Of a stretch of DNA of 64,000 nucleotides, positions 54,115 to 63,287 are shown one piece after another. Under the pieces are notes generated by a model. The model did not search any database. It worked only from the letters and a program-made list of their open reading frames with translations, and had not been told where the DNA came from. Numbering within the stretch: the stretch's first letter is position 1; every line of letters starts with the position of its first letter. Position numbers and translations under genes: made by a program. Origin of the DNA: Paramesorhizobium endophyticum (lineage in GTDB: Bacteria > Pseudomonadota > Alphaproteobacteria > Rhizobiales > Rhizobiaceae); NCBI RefSeq assembly GCF_014640615.1, contig NZ_BMHH01000003.1:117823-181822 (forward strand), read 5' to 3'.

Positions 54115-54611
54115 TTTCCAGTTTCGCCCAAAAAGAGCGCGTTCAAGTGGTGACAAAAGCGCGAAATCGAGGAGGTTTTTCGTTTCCTGGAATCTCATGG
54201 CATCGAACTTCGGAGCAATGAGAGATGTCTTGACTTCGGATGTGGCGTGGGACGGGTTACCCAAGCATTGGCTACCAAATTCCATAAGGCGATTGGTATT
54301 GATATTTCACCAACCATGATTGCGAAAGCAGAAAATTATCGAGAGAAAAATGGTTGCGGCAATGCCGATTTCATACTTACCTCATCATCTGATCTGCTTT
54401 CAAATTTCTCGCCGAGCGCAATTGCCTTTCGGAAGCCGAAGTTGCATTCATAGCAAAATAATCTGGATTAAAATTGGTTCTCACTGGCTATATCGATTGT
54501 AGTGCATTTTACGAGCAAGAGCATTTCATCCTAAAAAACAATCACATTGAACTCAACAAGCGTTATTCTGTCAGTCCGATGTATATCGGCCGGAAGGAAG
54601 GCTCACGATGA
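54115..54611 (+). pseudogene. Broken SAM-dependent methyltransferase gene
   Basis: The middle frame reads EIEEVFRFLESHGIELRSNERCLDFGCGVGRVTQALATKF..., a clear motif I, then IGIDISPTMIAKAENYREKNG. It goes out of frame with a stop at 54453. In another frame GYIDCSAFYEQEHFILKNNHIELNKRYSVSPMYIGRKE gives a typical C-terminus ending at TGA 54609-54611. A central part (the post-motif I region) appears deleted and the 5' end is in a third frame. The sequence is much more AT-rich than its surroundings, so it was probably acquired, then lost function. Confidence 0.8.
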
Positions 54612-54730
54612 ACTCGCTTCTTAAAGGTACTCCTAAATCAATCTTTTTTGGCGGTTTTTTGCTTTCGCTAAGGCGATGGAACAGTTCCAAAAGTTCGGCT
54701 ACTTGATTGCTTCGCTTTACAGATAACGCA

Positions 54731-54908
54731 TCAAAGCCACCGCAGTGCGTTCGCGATGACCCGGACGAACGATGGGTTCAAAGCCGTCGCCGCGAGCATC
54801 GGGAAAACAGAAAGCCCAAGATCGGATAAAGCATGCCTGCGGCGATGGGCTTGCCTACCGGCGTGCCGCGCGCGGACGATGCTAGTCATGCCGCCCTTGT
54901 CCTGGATG
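54731..54908 (-). pseudogene. Remnant of a copper P-type ATPase gene (3' end)
   Basis: The minus-strand frame reads MTSIVRARHAG ... SVFPMLAATALNPSFVRVIANALRWL, matching [12 protein letters not shown] ... [29 protein letters not shown] at the C-terminus of the intact copA. Most of the helix between is scrambled by frameshifts. With the aph-like remnant at 53975-54110 it shows that a second copA-aph pair once lay here. Confidence 0.8.
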
Positions 54909-55793
54909 TCAATGCTCACGTAAGAGCGCGTTTATCACTTGCCATGATTTCGCGGCTTCGCGCTGGTTCTTGTCGTACTCGCTGACGGTGATCAGTGCCT
55001 TCCATAGCGCCCAGCCTCTGGCGCGGGCCCATGTGGCTTCGTCGAGCGGAAGCGCTTCGCGGAAGATTTTCCGGCTTTCGCTTGAGAAGAGCGTCCAGGC
55101 GATGACGAGATCGCAGGCAGGGTCGCCCACGGCGGAACTGCCGAAATCGATGACGGCGCAGAGCTTGCCCTGCTCGACAAGCAGATTGCCCGCCGCCACG
55201 TCGCCATGCACCCAGACGGGCGCGCCCTGCCAGCGAGAGGCGAGGGCGGCTCTCCATATCTCTTCGGCGGCGGCCATATCGATACGGTCCCGCAGGGTTG
55301 CGAGCGCGGCGCGGGTTTCGTGGTCATAGACGGTGAGATCGCCGCCGCGATGGAAATTATGTGCGCCGGGCGTCGGTGCGTCGGGTGCTACCTCGATCCG
55401 GTAAAGCGCGGTGAGAAAGGCTGCCAAGTCCCGCGCAAATGCGCCTGCATCGGAAATCTTGGTATCACCGGCGGGGGTGCCGTCGAGCCAACGGTAGATC
55501 GACCACGGCCAGGGATAGCGGGCGTCCGGCGTTCCTTGGGCCAGTGGTACTGGAACGGGCAGAGGCAGGTGCGGCGCAAGAAAGGGGAGCCAGCGATGCT
55601 CCTTCGCCACTTGCGCGGCGTAGGCGGCGGCGCTCGGCAGGCGAGCCGACATGGATTCCCCCAGCCGGAACGTGCGATTGTCCCATCCGCCGGGCTCGAC
55701 CGGCTCTATCGGCAGGCCGGCCCATTGCGGCAACTGCGCTGCGATGAGATGCCGGACGAGCGGGACATCAATGGCTAAGCTGGTCTCCGGCAT
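54909..55793 (-). CDS. Aminoglycoside-phosphotransferase-family kinase
   Basis: A 294-residue APH/choline-kinase-fold protein. The Brenner catalytic loop is WVHGDVAAGNLLV (about residues 193-205) and the metal-binding segment VIDFGSSAVGDPACDL (about 214-229); RTFRLG and VAKEHRWLPFLAP carry the N-lobe. Members of this broad group phosphorylate small hydroxyl compounds, and this one need not confer drug resistance. It starts 4 bases after the copA stop, so the two are one transcriptional unit, and a copper-responsive promoter would drive it too. Confidence 0.88.
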   Translation of the reverse strand: MPETSLAIDVPLVRHLIAAQLPQWAGLPIEPVEPGGWDNRTFRLGESMSARLPSAAAYAAQVAKEHRWLPFLAPHLPLPVPVPLAQGTPDARYPWPWSIYRWLDGTPAGDTKISDAGAFARDLAAFLTALYRIEVAPDAPTPGAHNFHRGGDLTVYDHETRAALATLRDRIDMAAAEEIWRAALASRWQGAPVWVHGDVAAGNLLVEQGKLCAVIDFGSSAVGDPACDLVIAWTLFSSESRKIFREALPLDEATWARARGWALWKALITVSEYDKNQREAAKSWQVINALLREH

Positions 55794-55797
55794 CGCC

Positions 55798-58170
55798 TCA
55801 CAGCCTCACTGTTCGCAGCCGCAGTGCGTTCGCAATCACCGACACCGACGACAGGCTCATCGCCGCCGCCGCGAGCATTGGGGAGAGCACGAGGCCGAAG
55901 ATTGGATAGAGCACGCCAGCGGCAATGGGGACGCCCAGCGCGTTGTAGACGAAGGCAAAGAAGAGGTTTTGCTTGATATTGCCGATCGTCGCCTCCGCCA
56001 GTCGCCGGGCGCGGACGATTCCGGTCAGATCGCCCTTGACGAGCGTGATGCCGGCGCTTTCCATGGCCACATCAGCGCCGGTGCCCATGGCGATGCCGAC
56101 ATAGGCGCTGGCCAAGGCCGGGGCGTCGTTGACGCCGTCGCCGGCCATCGCCACCTTGGCGCCCTTGGCCTGCAATTCGTCGATGAGCGCCTTCTTGCCT
56201 TCCGGCAGGATGCCGGCGCGCACCTCGTCGATGCCGAGCTTCTGCGCGACGGCCTTTGCCGTGCGCTCCTCGTCACCCGTCGCCATGATGACCTCAAGGC
56301 CTAGCGCGTGCAACTCGCGGATCGCATCCGCCGCGTTCGCCTTGATCGGGTCGGCCACGGCGACGAGGCCCGCCAGCTTGCCGTCGACGGCGACATACAT
56401 GGCCGTCTTTCCGCCGGCGCGCAGCTTGTCCGCCTGCTTGTTGAGGGCGAAGACTGGGAGGTTCACCGCATACATCATAGCGGTATTGCCGAGCGCCACC
56501 GCGCGGCCGCCGATCGTGCCGCTGACGCCCTTGCCGGTTTCAGCCTGGAAATCCGTGGCGTCCTCAAGCTTGAGCTTGCGCTCCGCCGCCCCCTCGACAA
56601 TCGCTTCGGCGAGCGGGTGCTCCGAGCCTTTTTCGAGGCTGGCGGCGAGGGTGAGGATTTCGTTCTCATCGAAGCCGGGCGCGGCGATGACATCGGTCAG
56701 CTTTGGCCTGCCTTCGGTGAGCGTGCCGGTCTTGTCGACGACGATGGTATCCACTTTCGCGAAGCGCTCCAGCGCCTCGGCGTCCTTAATGAGCACGCCC
56801 GCCTGCGCGCCGCGCCCCGTGGCGGTCATGACGGACATGGGCGTCGCAAGCCCGAGCGCGCAGGGGCAGGCGATGATGAGCACCGACACGGCGGACACGA
56901 TCGCATGGACCATGCTTGGCTCCGGCCCGAAAATCGCCCAGGCGCCGAAGGCGAGGAGGGCGGCGAGCACCACCGCCGGCACGAAATAGAAGGAAACCGC
57001 ATCCGCCAGGCCCTGGATGGGTGCGCGGGAGCGCTGCGCCTTCGCCACCATCTCGACGATCCGCGACAGCATGGTCTCCGCCCCGACCTTCTCCGCCCGG
57101 ATGACGAGCGTGCCGTTCTTGTTGAGCGTACCGCCTGTTACGCTATCGCCTTCGGTTTTCTCGACCGGGACCGGCTCGCCGGTGAGCATCGATTCATCGA
57201 TGGAGGAGCGGCCTTCCAGCACTACGCCATCGACGGGCACGGATTCGCCGGGGCGGATGCGCAGCCGGTCGCCGGTGTGAACTTCATCGAGCGGCACGTC
57301 CGCTTCCGATCCGTCCTTGCTGATGCGGCGGGCGGTCTTGGGCGCGAGGTTGAGAAGGGCGCGAATCGCCGACCCGGTGCGCTCGCGCGCCTTCAGTTCC
57401 AGCACTTGGCCCAGGAAGACCAGCGCGACGATGACCGCCGCCGCTTCGAAATAAACAGGAACCGCACCGCCATGACCGCGGAAGGAATGCGGGAAAATAT
57501 CCGGGAAAAGGGTAGCGATGACGCTGTAAATATAAGCGGTGGCGACGCCGATGGAGATCAGCGTCCACATATTCGGGCTGCGGTTGATGATCGAATCCCA
57601 GCCGCGCTTGAAGAAGGGCAGGGCGGCCCAGAGCACGACAGGCGTCGCCAGCACCAGTTCCGCCCATGCGGCGACGCGTTCGCCGATCCAGTCGCGGATG
57701 GGCAGGCCGATCATCGGTCCCATGGTGAGGATGAGCAAAGGGATGGCGCAGGCGGCGCTGATCCAGAGCCGGCGGGTGAAATCGATGAGTTCCGGGTTCG
57801 GCCCTTCGTCGCCGGTAGGGACGCCCATCGGCTCCAGCGCCATGCCGCAGAGCGGGCAGGAGCCGGGCTTGTCCTGAACAATCTCCGGATGCATCGGGCA
57901 CGTGTAGAGCGTACCCGGTTTTACAGGTTCGTCCTGGCGCGGCTTGCCGCTCAGATAGCGCTCCGGGTCGGCCTCGAACTTCGTCTTGCAGCCCGCGGAG
58001 CAGAAATGGAACAGTGTTCCGTTATATTCCGCCGAAGGCTTCCCCGCATTGGGATCGACATTCATCCCGCAGACAGGGTCCTTCGCCAGCGTGTCAGCTG
58101 CCGCAGCGCCGTGTCCGTGATGGTGGCCGCCGTGGTGATCGTGCCCGTGATGTTTGCAGCACTCAGCCAT
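55798..58170 (-). CDS. copA: Copper-exporting P1B-type ATPase
   Basis: Pumps Cu(I) from cytoplasm to periplasm. The 790 residues begin with a His-rich stretch (residues 7-20), a YHS-type domain (DPVCGMN, 31-37; FHFCSAGCK, 54-62) and a heavy-metal-binding domain (YTCPMHPEI, 89-97; CPLCGM, 105-110) in place of CXXC ferredoxin domains. Then come eight helices with the CPC motif ([12 protein letters not shown]), DKTGTLTEG (phosphorylated Asp), SEHPLAEAI and [10 protein letters not shown]. The start at 58170 gives [10 protein letters not shown]; an upstream frame would cross the promoter. The promoter is MerR/CueR-type. Confidence 0.95.
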   Translation of the reverse strand: MAECCKHHGHDHHGGHHHGHGAAAADTLAKDPVCGMNVDPNAGKPSAEYNGTLFHFCSAGCKTKFEADPERYLSGKPRQDEPVKPGTLYTCPMHPEIVQDKPGSCPLCGMALEPMGVPTGDEGPNPELIDFTRRLWISAACAIPLLILTMGPMIGLPIRDWIGERVAAWAELVLATPVVLWAALPFFKRGWDSIINRSPNMWTLISIGVATAYIYSVIATLFPDIFPHSFRGHGGAVPVYFEAAAVIVALVFLGQVLELKARERTGSAIRALLNLAPKTARRISKDGSEADVPLDEVHTGDRLRIRPGESVPVDGVVLEGRSSIDESMLTGEPVPVEKTEGDSVTGGTLNKNGTLVIRAEKVGAETMLSRIVEMVAKAQRSRAPIQGLADAVSFYFVPAVVLAALLAFGAWAIFGPEPSMVHAIVSAVSVLIIACPCALGLATPMSVMTATGRGAQAGVLIKDAEALERFAKVDTIVVDKTGTLTEGRPKLTDVIAAPGFDENEILTLAASLEKGSEHPLAEAIVEGAAERKLKLEDATDFQAETGKGVSGTIGGRAVALGNTAMMYAVNLPVFALNKQADKLRAGGKTAMYVAVDGKLAGLVAVADPIKANAADAIRELHALGLEVIMATGDEERTAKAVAQKLGIDEVRAGILPEGKKALIDELQAKGAKVAMAGDGVNDAPALASAYVGIAMGTGADVAMESAGITLVKGDLTGIVRARRLAEATIGNIKQNLFFAFVYNALGVPIAAGVLYPIFGLVLSPMLAAAAMSLSSVSVIANALRLRTVRL

Positions 58171-58202
58171 GATTTGAGCCCTTTCAAATTCCGTTTGAAG
58201 GC

Positions 58203-58233
58203 AAGATAGGGCTTCCAATCGTGGGAAGGTCAA
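58203..58233 (-). promoter_or_regulatory. MerR/CueR-type copper-responsive promoter of copA
   Basis: On the minus strand -35 TTGACC (58228-58233) and -10 TATCTT (58203-58208) are separated by 19 bases (58209-58227) that hold the dyad CCTTCCC-N6-GGAAG. An overlong 19-bp spacer with this dyad is the hallmark of promoters twisted open by CueR/HmrR. No such regulator gene is in the window. Confidence 0.75.
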
Positions 58234-58243
58234 GGGCCGCGCG

Positions 58244-58528
58244 CTATCCAGTTATGCTGAAATCGCCGGGTATTTCGCCCGTATAGTCTTTCGCCGAAAT
58301 CACATCGGAGACGGAAGCGCCGGGCGGACCTTGCCAGAACGCTTCCAGCATCGCAGCGACGGCCTCTTCCGGCCCGGCGACAAGCGCCATCACCGAGCCA
58401 TCCGCCTCATTACGCACCCAGCCGGTGAGGCCAAGCTTCACGGCCTCCGCGCGGGTCCATGCGCGGAAGCTGACGCCTTGCACTCTGCCAGTGATCCGCA
58501 CCAGCACAGCGATCTGATCGGAGTTCAT
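58244..58528 (-). CDS. acyP: Acylphosphatase
   Basis: A 94-residue enzyme hydrolysing acyl phosphates. [20 protein letters not shown] (about residues 9-28) contains the catalytic Arg, and [20 protein letters not shown] (about 33-52) the catalytic Asn. The length is typical. GGAGGAAAC precedes the ATG. It lies upstream of the copA promoter region on the same strand but is probably a separate unit. Confidence 0.93.
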   Translation of the reverse strand: MNSDQIAVLVRITGRVQGVSFRAWTRAEAVKLGLTGWVRNEADGSVMALVAGPEEAVAAMLEAFWQGPPGASVSDVISAKDYTGEIPGDFSITG

Positions 58529-58597
58529 TTGTTGTTTCCTCCATCACAGGACAGTTTGGCACGCCGGAGTCATCGCTCGAAACTGGAGCCGGAAAGG

Positions 58598-59167
58598 TCA
58601 CACCGAGCGATAAAACAATATGCGTCCGGCTGGCACAAGCTGAAGCAGAAAATCGAAATCCTTTACGTTTCGGCTCAGAACCGTGAAGCCGAGCTTGGCG
58701 GCTTGCAGGAACAGGATGCAATCGTTGACTGCGCGGAGGCGGTCATCTTTCTGATATCCTTGCATGCGGGAGAGGATTCCGCCCAGAATTGCCGCCCGCC
58801 CGATAATGTCGGTATCCGGGGCAAACATCCGATGCGGATGCATCAGCTTGATTGCGCGACCGATGAGTTCGATTGCTTCTGGTGTTCGCGGGTCGGCTGG
58901 ATCCAACCGGCCAACGGTATGCATCATTTCCGACACCGCGATCGCGCTGTGATTCAACAGCCTGATCTCCATGAGCGCGTCAACGGATGGCGGGAGTTTA
59001 TCTTGGAACTGGTCGATGTAGACGCAAGTGTCGAGAAGGAGTTCCGTATTCGGACTGACGGAAGACAAGAAAGGCAATTCATTGTCGGGCCTGCGAGAGA
59101 GGGAAAGCCGGCGGTCAAGTCTGGCCCATTTGACCACCTTATCGAAATCAAACGCAGCCAAGATCAA
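58598..59167 (-). CDS. PIN-domain (VapC-like) toxin
   Basis: A ribonuclease-type toxin of 189 residues. LLLDTCVYIDQF (about 43-54) supplies the first acidic residues. SEMMHTVG (about 78-85) supplies the second, and NDCILFLQAAKLGFTVLSRNVKDFDFL (about 147-173) the last acidic pair of the PIN fold. It is longer than most VapC, with a 40-residue N-terminal arm. The only start consistent with its position is TTG 59167, overlapping the antitoxin stop (TTGA), so synthesis should depend on antitoxin translation. Confidence 0.8.
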   Translation of the reverse strand: MILAAFDFDKVVKWARLDRRLSLSRRPDNELPFLSSVSPNTELLLDTCVYIDQFQDKLPPSVDALMEIRLLNHSAIAVSEMMHTVGRLDPADPRTPEAIELIGRAIKLMHPHRMFAPDTDIIGRAAILGGILSRMQGYQKDDRLRAVNDCILFLQAAKLGFTVLSRNVKDFDFLLQLVPAGRILFYRSV

Positions 59168-59457
59168 AACTCGAGGTCGAGCGTCGGATCGATGGTCCCT
59201 TTCAGCTTTTTGAATTCTTTGGCGAAATCGTCCTTAAGCGCTACATTGGCAAGGGCAAATTCAAGCAGTTCGGTATCCGACTGCAGGCCGGTGGCCTTCT
59301 TTGCTTCCTCAACGAGAACAGGGCTGATCCGTCCCGCGATACGTCCGCTTTTTTCTCCGATCAGGCCGCTTTGCCGCGCAGCTTGCATCACGGCGTCGAC
59401 CCGCTTCTTCATGATGCTGTCGGCACGATCTTGAACCGCTTTTCTGGCAATCGTCAT
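59164..59457 (-). CDS. Probable antitoxin of the VapBC-like pair
   Basis: A 97-residue protein beginning MTIARKAVQDRADSIMKKRVDAVMQAARQSGLIGEKSGRIAGRISPVLVEEAKKATGL. The middle (RIAGRISPVLVEEAKKATGLQSDTELLEFALANVAL) looks like a ribbon-helix-helix DNA-binding segment. The Lys/Asp-rich C-terminus ending LDLEF could wrap the toxin. Overlap with the toxin gene by 4 bases supports a type II toxin-antitoxin operon. Starts further upstream (59496, 59526) are possible; the AT-rich leader there probably holds the promoter. Confidence 0.7.
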   Translation of the reverse strand: MTIARKAVQDRADSIMKKRVDAVMQAARQSGLIGEKSGRIAGRISPVLVEEAKKATGLQSDTELLEFALANVALKDDFAKEFKKLKGTIDPTLDLEF

Positions 59458-59556
59458 GGCATCACCGTTCAACGAAATTTCTGTTTCGTACAACATAACA
59501 TGGTGGGGGATTTTTTCAAGGCGCACCGAAAGGAGGGCAAAGTACTTCTTCCAAAC

Positions 59557-59583
59557 GAAAATGGCTCCGGAGAAACCGGAGCC
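59557..59583 (-). terminator. Terminator of erpA
   Basis: On the minus strand GGCTCCGG / CCGGAGCC (59563-59583) with a 5-base loop is followed by ATTTTCG. It lies 30 bases past the erpA stop. Confidence 0.8.
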
Positions 59584-59612
59584 ATGTGATAATGATAGAA
59601 ATGTACACGGTG

Positions 59613-59951
59613 CTAGATCGAAAAGCTCGTGCCACAGCCGCAGGAGGCCACCGCGTGGGGGTTTTTGATCTGGAAGGACTGGCCTATGAGGTCATCGACG
59701 AAATCGATCTCCGAGCCGTCCATATAGGGCAGGGATACGGTGTCGATGAGCACGCGCGCGCCGTTCTTCTCGATGACGATGTCGTCTTCGGCTGCCGCGC
59801 CGTCGACCAGATCATATTTATAGGAGAAGCCCGAGCAGCCGCCGCCCTCGACCGAAATGCGCAGCGCGGTCTTGTCCGGCTCGGATTTCAGGATGGCGGC
59901 GATGCGCTTGGCGGCGGCATCGGATACGGAAACGCCTGTCACTTCGCTCAT
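59613..59951 (-). CDS. erpA: A-type iron-sulfur cluster insertion protein
   Basis: A 112-residue HesB/IscA/ErpA carrier delivering iron-sulfur clusters to apoproteins. The three conserved cysteines are in GGGCSGF (about residues 37-43) and ASCGCGTSF (about 102-110). ISVEGGGCSGFSYKYDLVDG is the family core. The ATG at 59951 (MSEVTGVSVS) is favoured over an upstream frame start. It is divergent from dgt, a neighbour pairing conserved in Brucella-like genomes, with a palindromic repeat between them. Confidence 0.93.
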   Translation of the reverse strand: MSEVTGVSVSDAAAKRIAAILKSEPDKTALRISVEGGGCSGFSYKYDLVDGAAAEDDIVIEKNGARVLIDTVSLPYMDGSEIDFVDDLIGQSFQIKNPHAVASCGCGTSFSI

Positions 59952-60030
59952 GGTGGTATTCCCGACTTTGAAAAGCTTTACCAGATAGCTATGAACTGAC
60001 ATGAGCGAAGTCAATGCGGGCCAGGTTTCT

Positions 60031-60080
60031 TAGCCGCATGATCTTATCCAAAAAGTCTGCAACTTTTTGGGATCATGCTT
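60031..60080. repeat. Palindromic intergenic repeat, copy 3 of 4
   Basis: GCATGATCTTATCCAAAAAGT-N4-AACTTTTTGGGATCATGC is a long near-perfect hairpin between the divergent erpA and dgt genes. It is the best-preserved copy of this family in the window. Confidence 0.75.
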
Positions 60081-60108
60081 GAGTGTAATCATATTACGGT
60101 GAATCTGG

Positions 60109-61311
60109 ATGGTGTTTCGGGATATCGGTTTCGGCTACCGCGAGAGGGCGGCCTATGCCTGCGATCCGGCGAAAAGCCGGGGACGGCTCGTGCCGGAAAG
60201 CGAAAGCCCGACGCGCACGCCCTTCCAGCGCGACCGCGACCGCATCATCCACTCCACCGCCTTCCGTCGCTTGAAGCACAAGACTCAGGTTTTTATCGCC
60301 CATGAGGGCGACCATTACCGCACAAGGCTGACGCACACGATCGAGGTGGCGCAGATCGCCCGCGCCCTGGCCCGCGCTTTGCGGCTCGACGAGGATCTGG
60401 CTGAGGCCATCGCGCTGGTGCATGATTTCGGCCACACGCCTTTCGGCCATACCGGCGAAGACGCGCTCAATGACCGGATGAAGGATTTCGGCGGCTTCGA
60501 CCATAATGCCCAGTCTCTGCGCATCGTCACCAAGCTGGAGCGGCGCTATGCGGATTTCGACGGACTGAACCTTTCGTGGGAGACGCTGGAAGGCCTCGTC
60601 AAGCACAATGGCCCGCTCATCGGTCCCCACGCGCCGGATGAAACCGTGCCGCAGCCGATTCTGGACTACAGCGCCGGGCACGATCTGGAACTTGCGAGCT
60701 TCGCCAGCCTCGAGGCGCAATGCGCCGCCATCGCCGACGACATCGCCTATGACGCGCATGATATCGATGATGGCTTGCGCTCCGGGCTGCTGACGCTCGA
60801 TATTCTCGATGAGGTGCCGCTGACGCGCAGATTGCTGGATCAGGTGCGCGAACGCTATCCCTCTCTCGACGCCGTGCGGATGGGGCACGAGCTGGTGCGG
60901 CGGCAGATCACCATCATGGTCGAGGATGTCATCGGCCAATCGCAGGCCAATATCGCCACGCTGGGGCCTGCCTCGGTGGAGGAAGTGCGAGCGGCAGGGA
61001 TGGCGCTGGTGACGTTTTCGCCAGATATGGGGCAGGCGGAGAAGGAACTGAAGCGCTTCCTCTACAAGAACCTCTATTTCCACGAAAAGGTCGTCTCCGC
61101 CCGCCGCTCGGCAGACCGCATCGTGCGCGACCTCTTCGACGCCTATATGAGTGATCCGAATGCGATGCCGGGAGAATGGCATGAAGGGCTGGAAAAATGC
61201 GAGCCGCCGGTGCTGGCGCGCCGCATCGCCGATTTCCTCGCGGGCATGACGGACAATTATGCCCTGCGCGAACATGTCAGGCTGTTTGACCACACACCCG
61301 ATTTGAACTAA
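60109..61311 (+). CDS. dgt: Deoxyguanosinetriphosphate triphosphohydrolase-like protein
   Basis: A 400-residue HD-domain dNTPase that releases triphosphate from dGTP or other dNTPs. [11 protein letters not shown] (about residues 52-62), [20 protein letters not shown] (about 70-89) and the HD pair [17 protein letters not shown] (about 104-120) are intact. The length fits the type 2 dGTPase-like group. It starts in a palindromic-repeat-flanked gap and is followed 29 bases later by argS, probably co-transcribed. Confidence 0.94.
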   Translation: MVFRDIGFGYRERAAYACDPAKSRGRLVPESESPTRTPFQRDRDRIIHSTAFRRLKHKTQVFIAHEGDHYRTRLTHTIEVAQIARALARALRLDEDLAEAIALVHDFGHTPFGHTGEDALNDRMKDFGGFDHNAQSLRIVTKLERRYADFDGLNLSWETLEGLVKHNGPLIGPHAPDETVPQPILDYSAGHDLELASFASLEAQCAAIADDIAYDAHDIDDGLRSGLLTLDILDEVPLTRRLLDQVRERYPSLDAVRMGHELVRRQITIMVEDVIGQSQANIATLGPASVEEVRAAGMALVTFSPDMGQAEKELKRFLYKNLYFHEKVVSARRSADRIVRDLFDAYMSDPNAMPGEWHEGLEKCEPPVLARRIADFLAGMTDNYALREHVRLFDHTPDLN

Positions 61312-61340
61312 TCCGGGTCCGAGTCAATTCGAGACAGAAC

Positions 61341-63095
61341 ATGAATATTTTCGCAGATTTCGATACGCGCATCAAAAACACGCTGCAAACGCTTGATCTC
61401 AAAGCAAAAGACGGCGGGGTGCTCGATTTGTCGCGCGTGAGCGTCGAGCCGCCGCGCGATGCCTCGCATGGCGATGTGGCGACGAATGCGGCGATGGTGC
61501 TCTCCAAGGCTGTGGGCGAGTCTCCGCGCGAGCTGGCGACGCGTATTGCCGCCGCGCTTGCGCAGGACGGGGATGTGGCCTCTGTCGATGTCGCGGGGCC
61601 GGGCTTCATCAATCTGCGTTTGAAAGACATTTACTGGCAGCGGCAGCTCTCTGACATGATCGAGGCGGGGACCGATTACGGGCGCTCGACGCTCGGCGCG
61701 GGCCGCAAGGTGAATGTGGAATATGTCTCGGCCAATCCAACCGGCCCCATGCATGTCGGCCATTGCCGGGGCGCAGTGGTGGGCGACACGCTCGCCAACC
61801 TCCTGAAATTTGCGGGCTACGACGTCACCAAGGAATATTACATCAACGATGCCGGCGTGCAGATCGATGTGCTCGCCCGCTCGGTGATGCTGCGTTACCG
61901 CGAGGCCTTGGGCGAGGAGATCGGCGAGATCCCGGCGGGACTCTATCCCGGCGATTACCTTGTTCCTGTCGGTCAGCAACTGGCTAAACAATATGGCCAG
62001 CAGCTTCTGGAAATGCCTGAAGACGAGGCGTTCGGAATCATCAAAGACCATACGATCGAAGCGATGATGACGATGATCCGCGCCGATCTCGACGCGCTCA
62101 ATGTCAAGCATGACGTGTTCTATTCCGAGCGCTCGCTCCACACGGACAATGCCCGGGTGATTCGCTCGGCCATCAACGATCTGACGCTCAAGGGCCACAT
62201 CTACAAGGGCAAGCTGCCGCCGCCGAAGGGGCAGGTGCCGGAGGATTGGGAAGACCGCGAGCAGACGCTGTTCCGTTCCACCGATGTCGGCGACGACATG
62301 GACCGCCCGCTGATGAAGTCGGACGGGGGGTTCACCTATTTCGCCGCCGACGTCGCCTATTTCAAGGACAAGTACGACCGCGGCTTCAACGAGATGATCT
62401 ATGTGCTGGGCGCGGATCATGGCGGTTATGTCAAGCGGATGGAAGCTTTGGCGCGGGCCGTCTCGGGCGGCGAGGCGAAGCTGACGGCGATTCTTTGCCA
62501 GTTGGTGAGGCTCTTCCGCGCGGGCGAGCCGGTCAAGATGTCGAAGCGGTCGGGCGAGTTCGTCACGCTGCGCGAGGTGGTGGACGAGGTCGGGCGCGAT
62601 CCCGTGCGCTTCATGATGCTCTACCGCAAGAATGACGCGCCGCTCGATTTCGACTTCGCCAAGGTGACGGAGCACTCCAAGGACAACCCGGTTTTCTACG
62701 TGCAATACGCCTCCGCGCGTTGCCATTCGGTGTTCCGGCAGGCGAAAGAGGCGGGTTTTGCCGATCTGGATCGGAAAGCGCTGGGCAAGCACCTCGACAA
62801 GCTCACCGACGAAAGCGAGATCGCGCTCGTCCGCAAGCTGGCGGAATATCCGCGCCTGATCGAGACGGCGGCGCAGCATCAGGAGCCGCACCGGCTGGCA
62901 TTTTACCTCTATGATCTTGCAAGCGCATTCCATGCGCAGTGGAATAAAGGCACGGAAAATCCGGACTTACGTTTTATTAAGGTTAACGATCCAAACTTGT
63001 CGCTAGCCAGGCTAGGGCTGGTGCAGGTCGTTTCCGATGTCCTGGCGTCCGGATTGTCGATTATCGGCGCGGATGCCCCGACGGAAATGCGCTAA
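61341..63095 (+). CDS. argS: Arginyl-tRNA synthetase
   Basis: Class I synthetase charging tRNA-Arg, 584 residues. The HIGH-type motif is in [20 protein letters not shown] (about residues 133-152) and the KMSKS-type motif in KMSKRSGEF (about 400-408). The N-terminal Add-1 domain and the C-terminal anticodon domain ([27 protein letters not shown]) are both present. It lies between dgt and the SPOR-type protein gene. Confidence 0.98.
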   Translation: MNIFADFDTRIKNTLQTLDLKAKDGGVLDLSRVSVEPPRDASHGDVATNAAMVLSKAVGESPRELATRIAAALAQDGDVASVDVAGPGFINLRLKDIYWQRQLSDMIEAGTDYGRSTLGAGRKVNVEYVSANPTGPMHVGHCRGAVVGDTLANLLKFAGYDVTKEYYINDAGVQIDVLARSVMLRYREALGEEIGEIPAGLYPGDYLVPVGQQLAKQYGQQLLEMPEDEAFGIIKDHTIEAMMTMIRADLDALNVKHDVFYSERSLHTDNARVIRSAINDLTLKGHIYKGKLPPPKGQVPEDWEDREQTLFRSTDVGDDMDRPLMKSDGGFTYFAADVAYFKDKYDRGFNEMIYVLGADHGGYVKRMEALARAVSGGEAKLTAILCQLVRLFRAGEPVKMSKRSGEFVTLREVVDEVGRDPVRFMMLYRKNDAPLDFDFAKVTEHSKDNPVFYVQYASARCHSVFRQAKEAGFADLDRKALGKHLDKLTDESEIALVRKLAEYPRLIETAAQHQEPHRLAFYLYDLASAFHAQWNKGTENPDLRFIKVNDPNLSLARLGLVQVVSDVLASGLSIIGADAPTEMR

Positions 63096-63131
63096 GGCAG
63101 GATGTAATTCTCGAACATCCTGTTTCGAGTT

Positions 63132-63183
63132 TAGTTGCGTGATGTTCCCCGAAAAGGCGGCAGCTTTTTCGGGTCGTGCTCTA
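63132..63183. repeat. Palindromic intergenic repeat, copy 4 of 4
   Basis: GCGTGATGTTCCCCGAAAAGG-N4-AGCTTTTTCGGGTCGTGC is a hairpin with several compensated differences from the other copies. It lies between argS and the acidic SPOR-type gene. Confidence 0.6.
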
Positions 63184-63287
63184 AAAAGCGTTGGAAATTA
63201 CTGTCACCATTTGCCCACAATGCGTTGGTAATCGCTATAGTGGGTGACGTCGGCGGGCGCCCCGTGTTATGAGTACAGGATAACGCC

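Noticed and set aside
54617..54715. Short frame after the methyltransferase pseudogene
   Set aside because: About 32 codons, no ribosome site or recognisable feature, inside decayed sequence.
56308..58209. 633-codon plus-strand frame antisense to copA
   Set aside because: Shadow of copA with low-complexity Arg/His/Asp-rich translation. It also crosses the copA promoter.
61308..62933. 541-codon minus-strand frame antisense to argS
   Set aside because: No domain, and argS fully explains the region.
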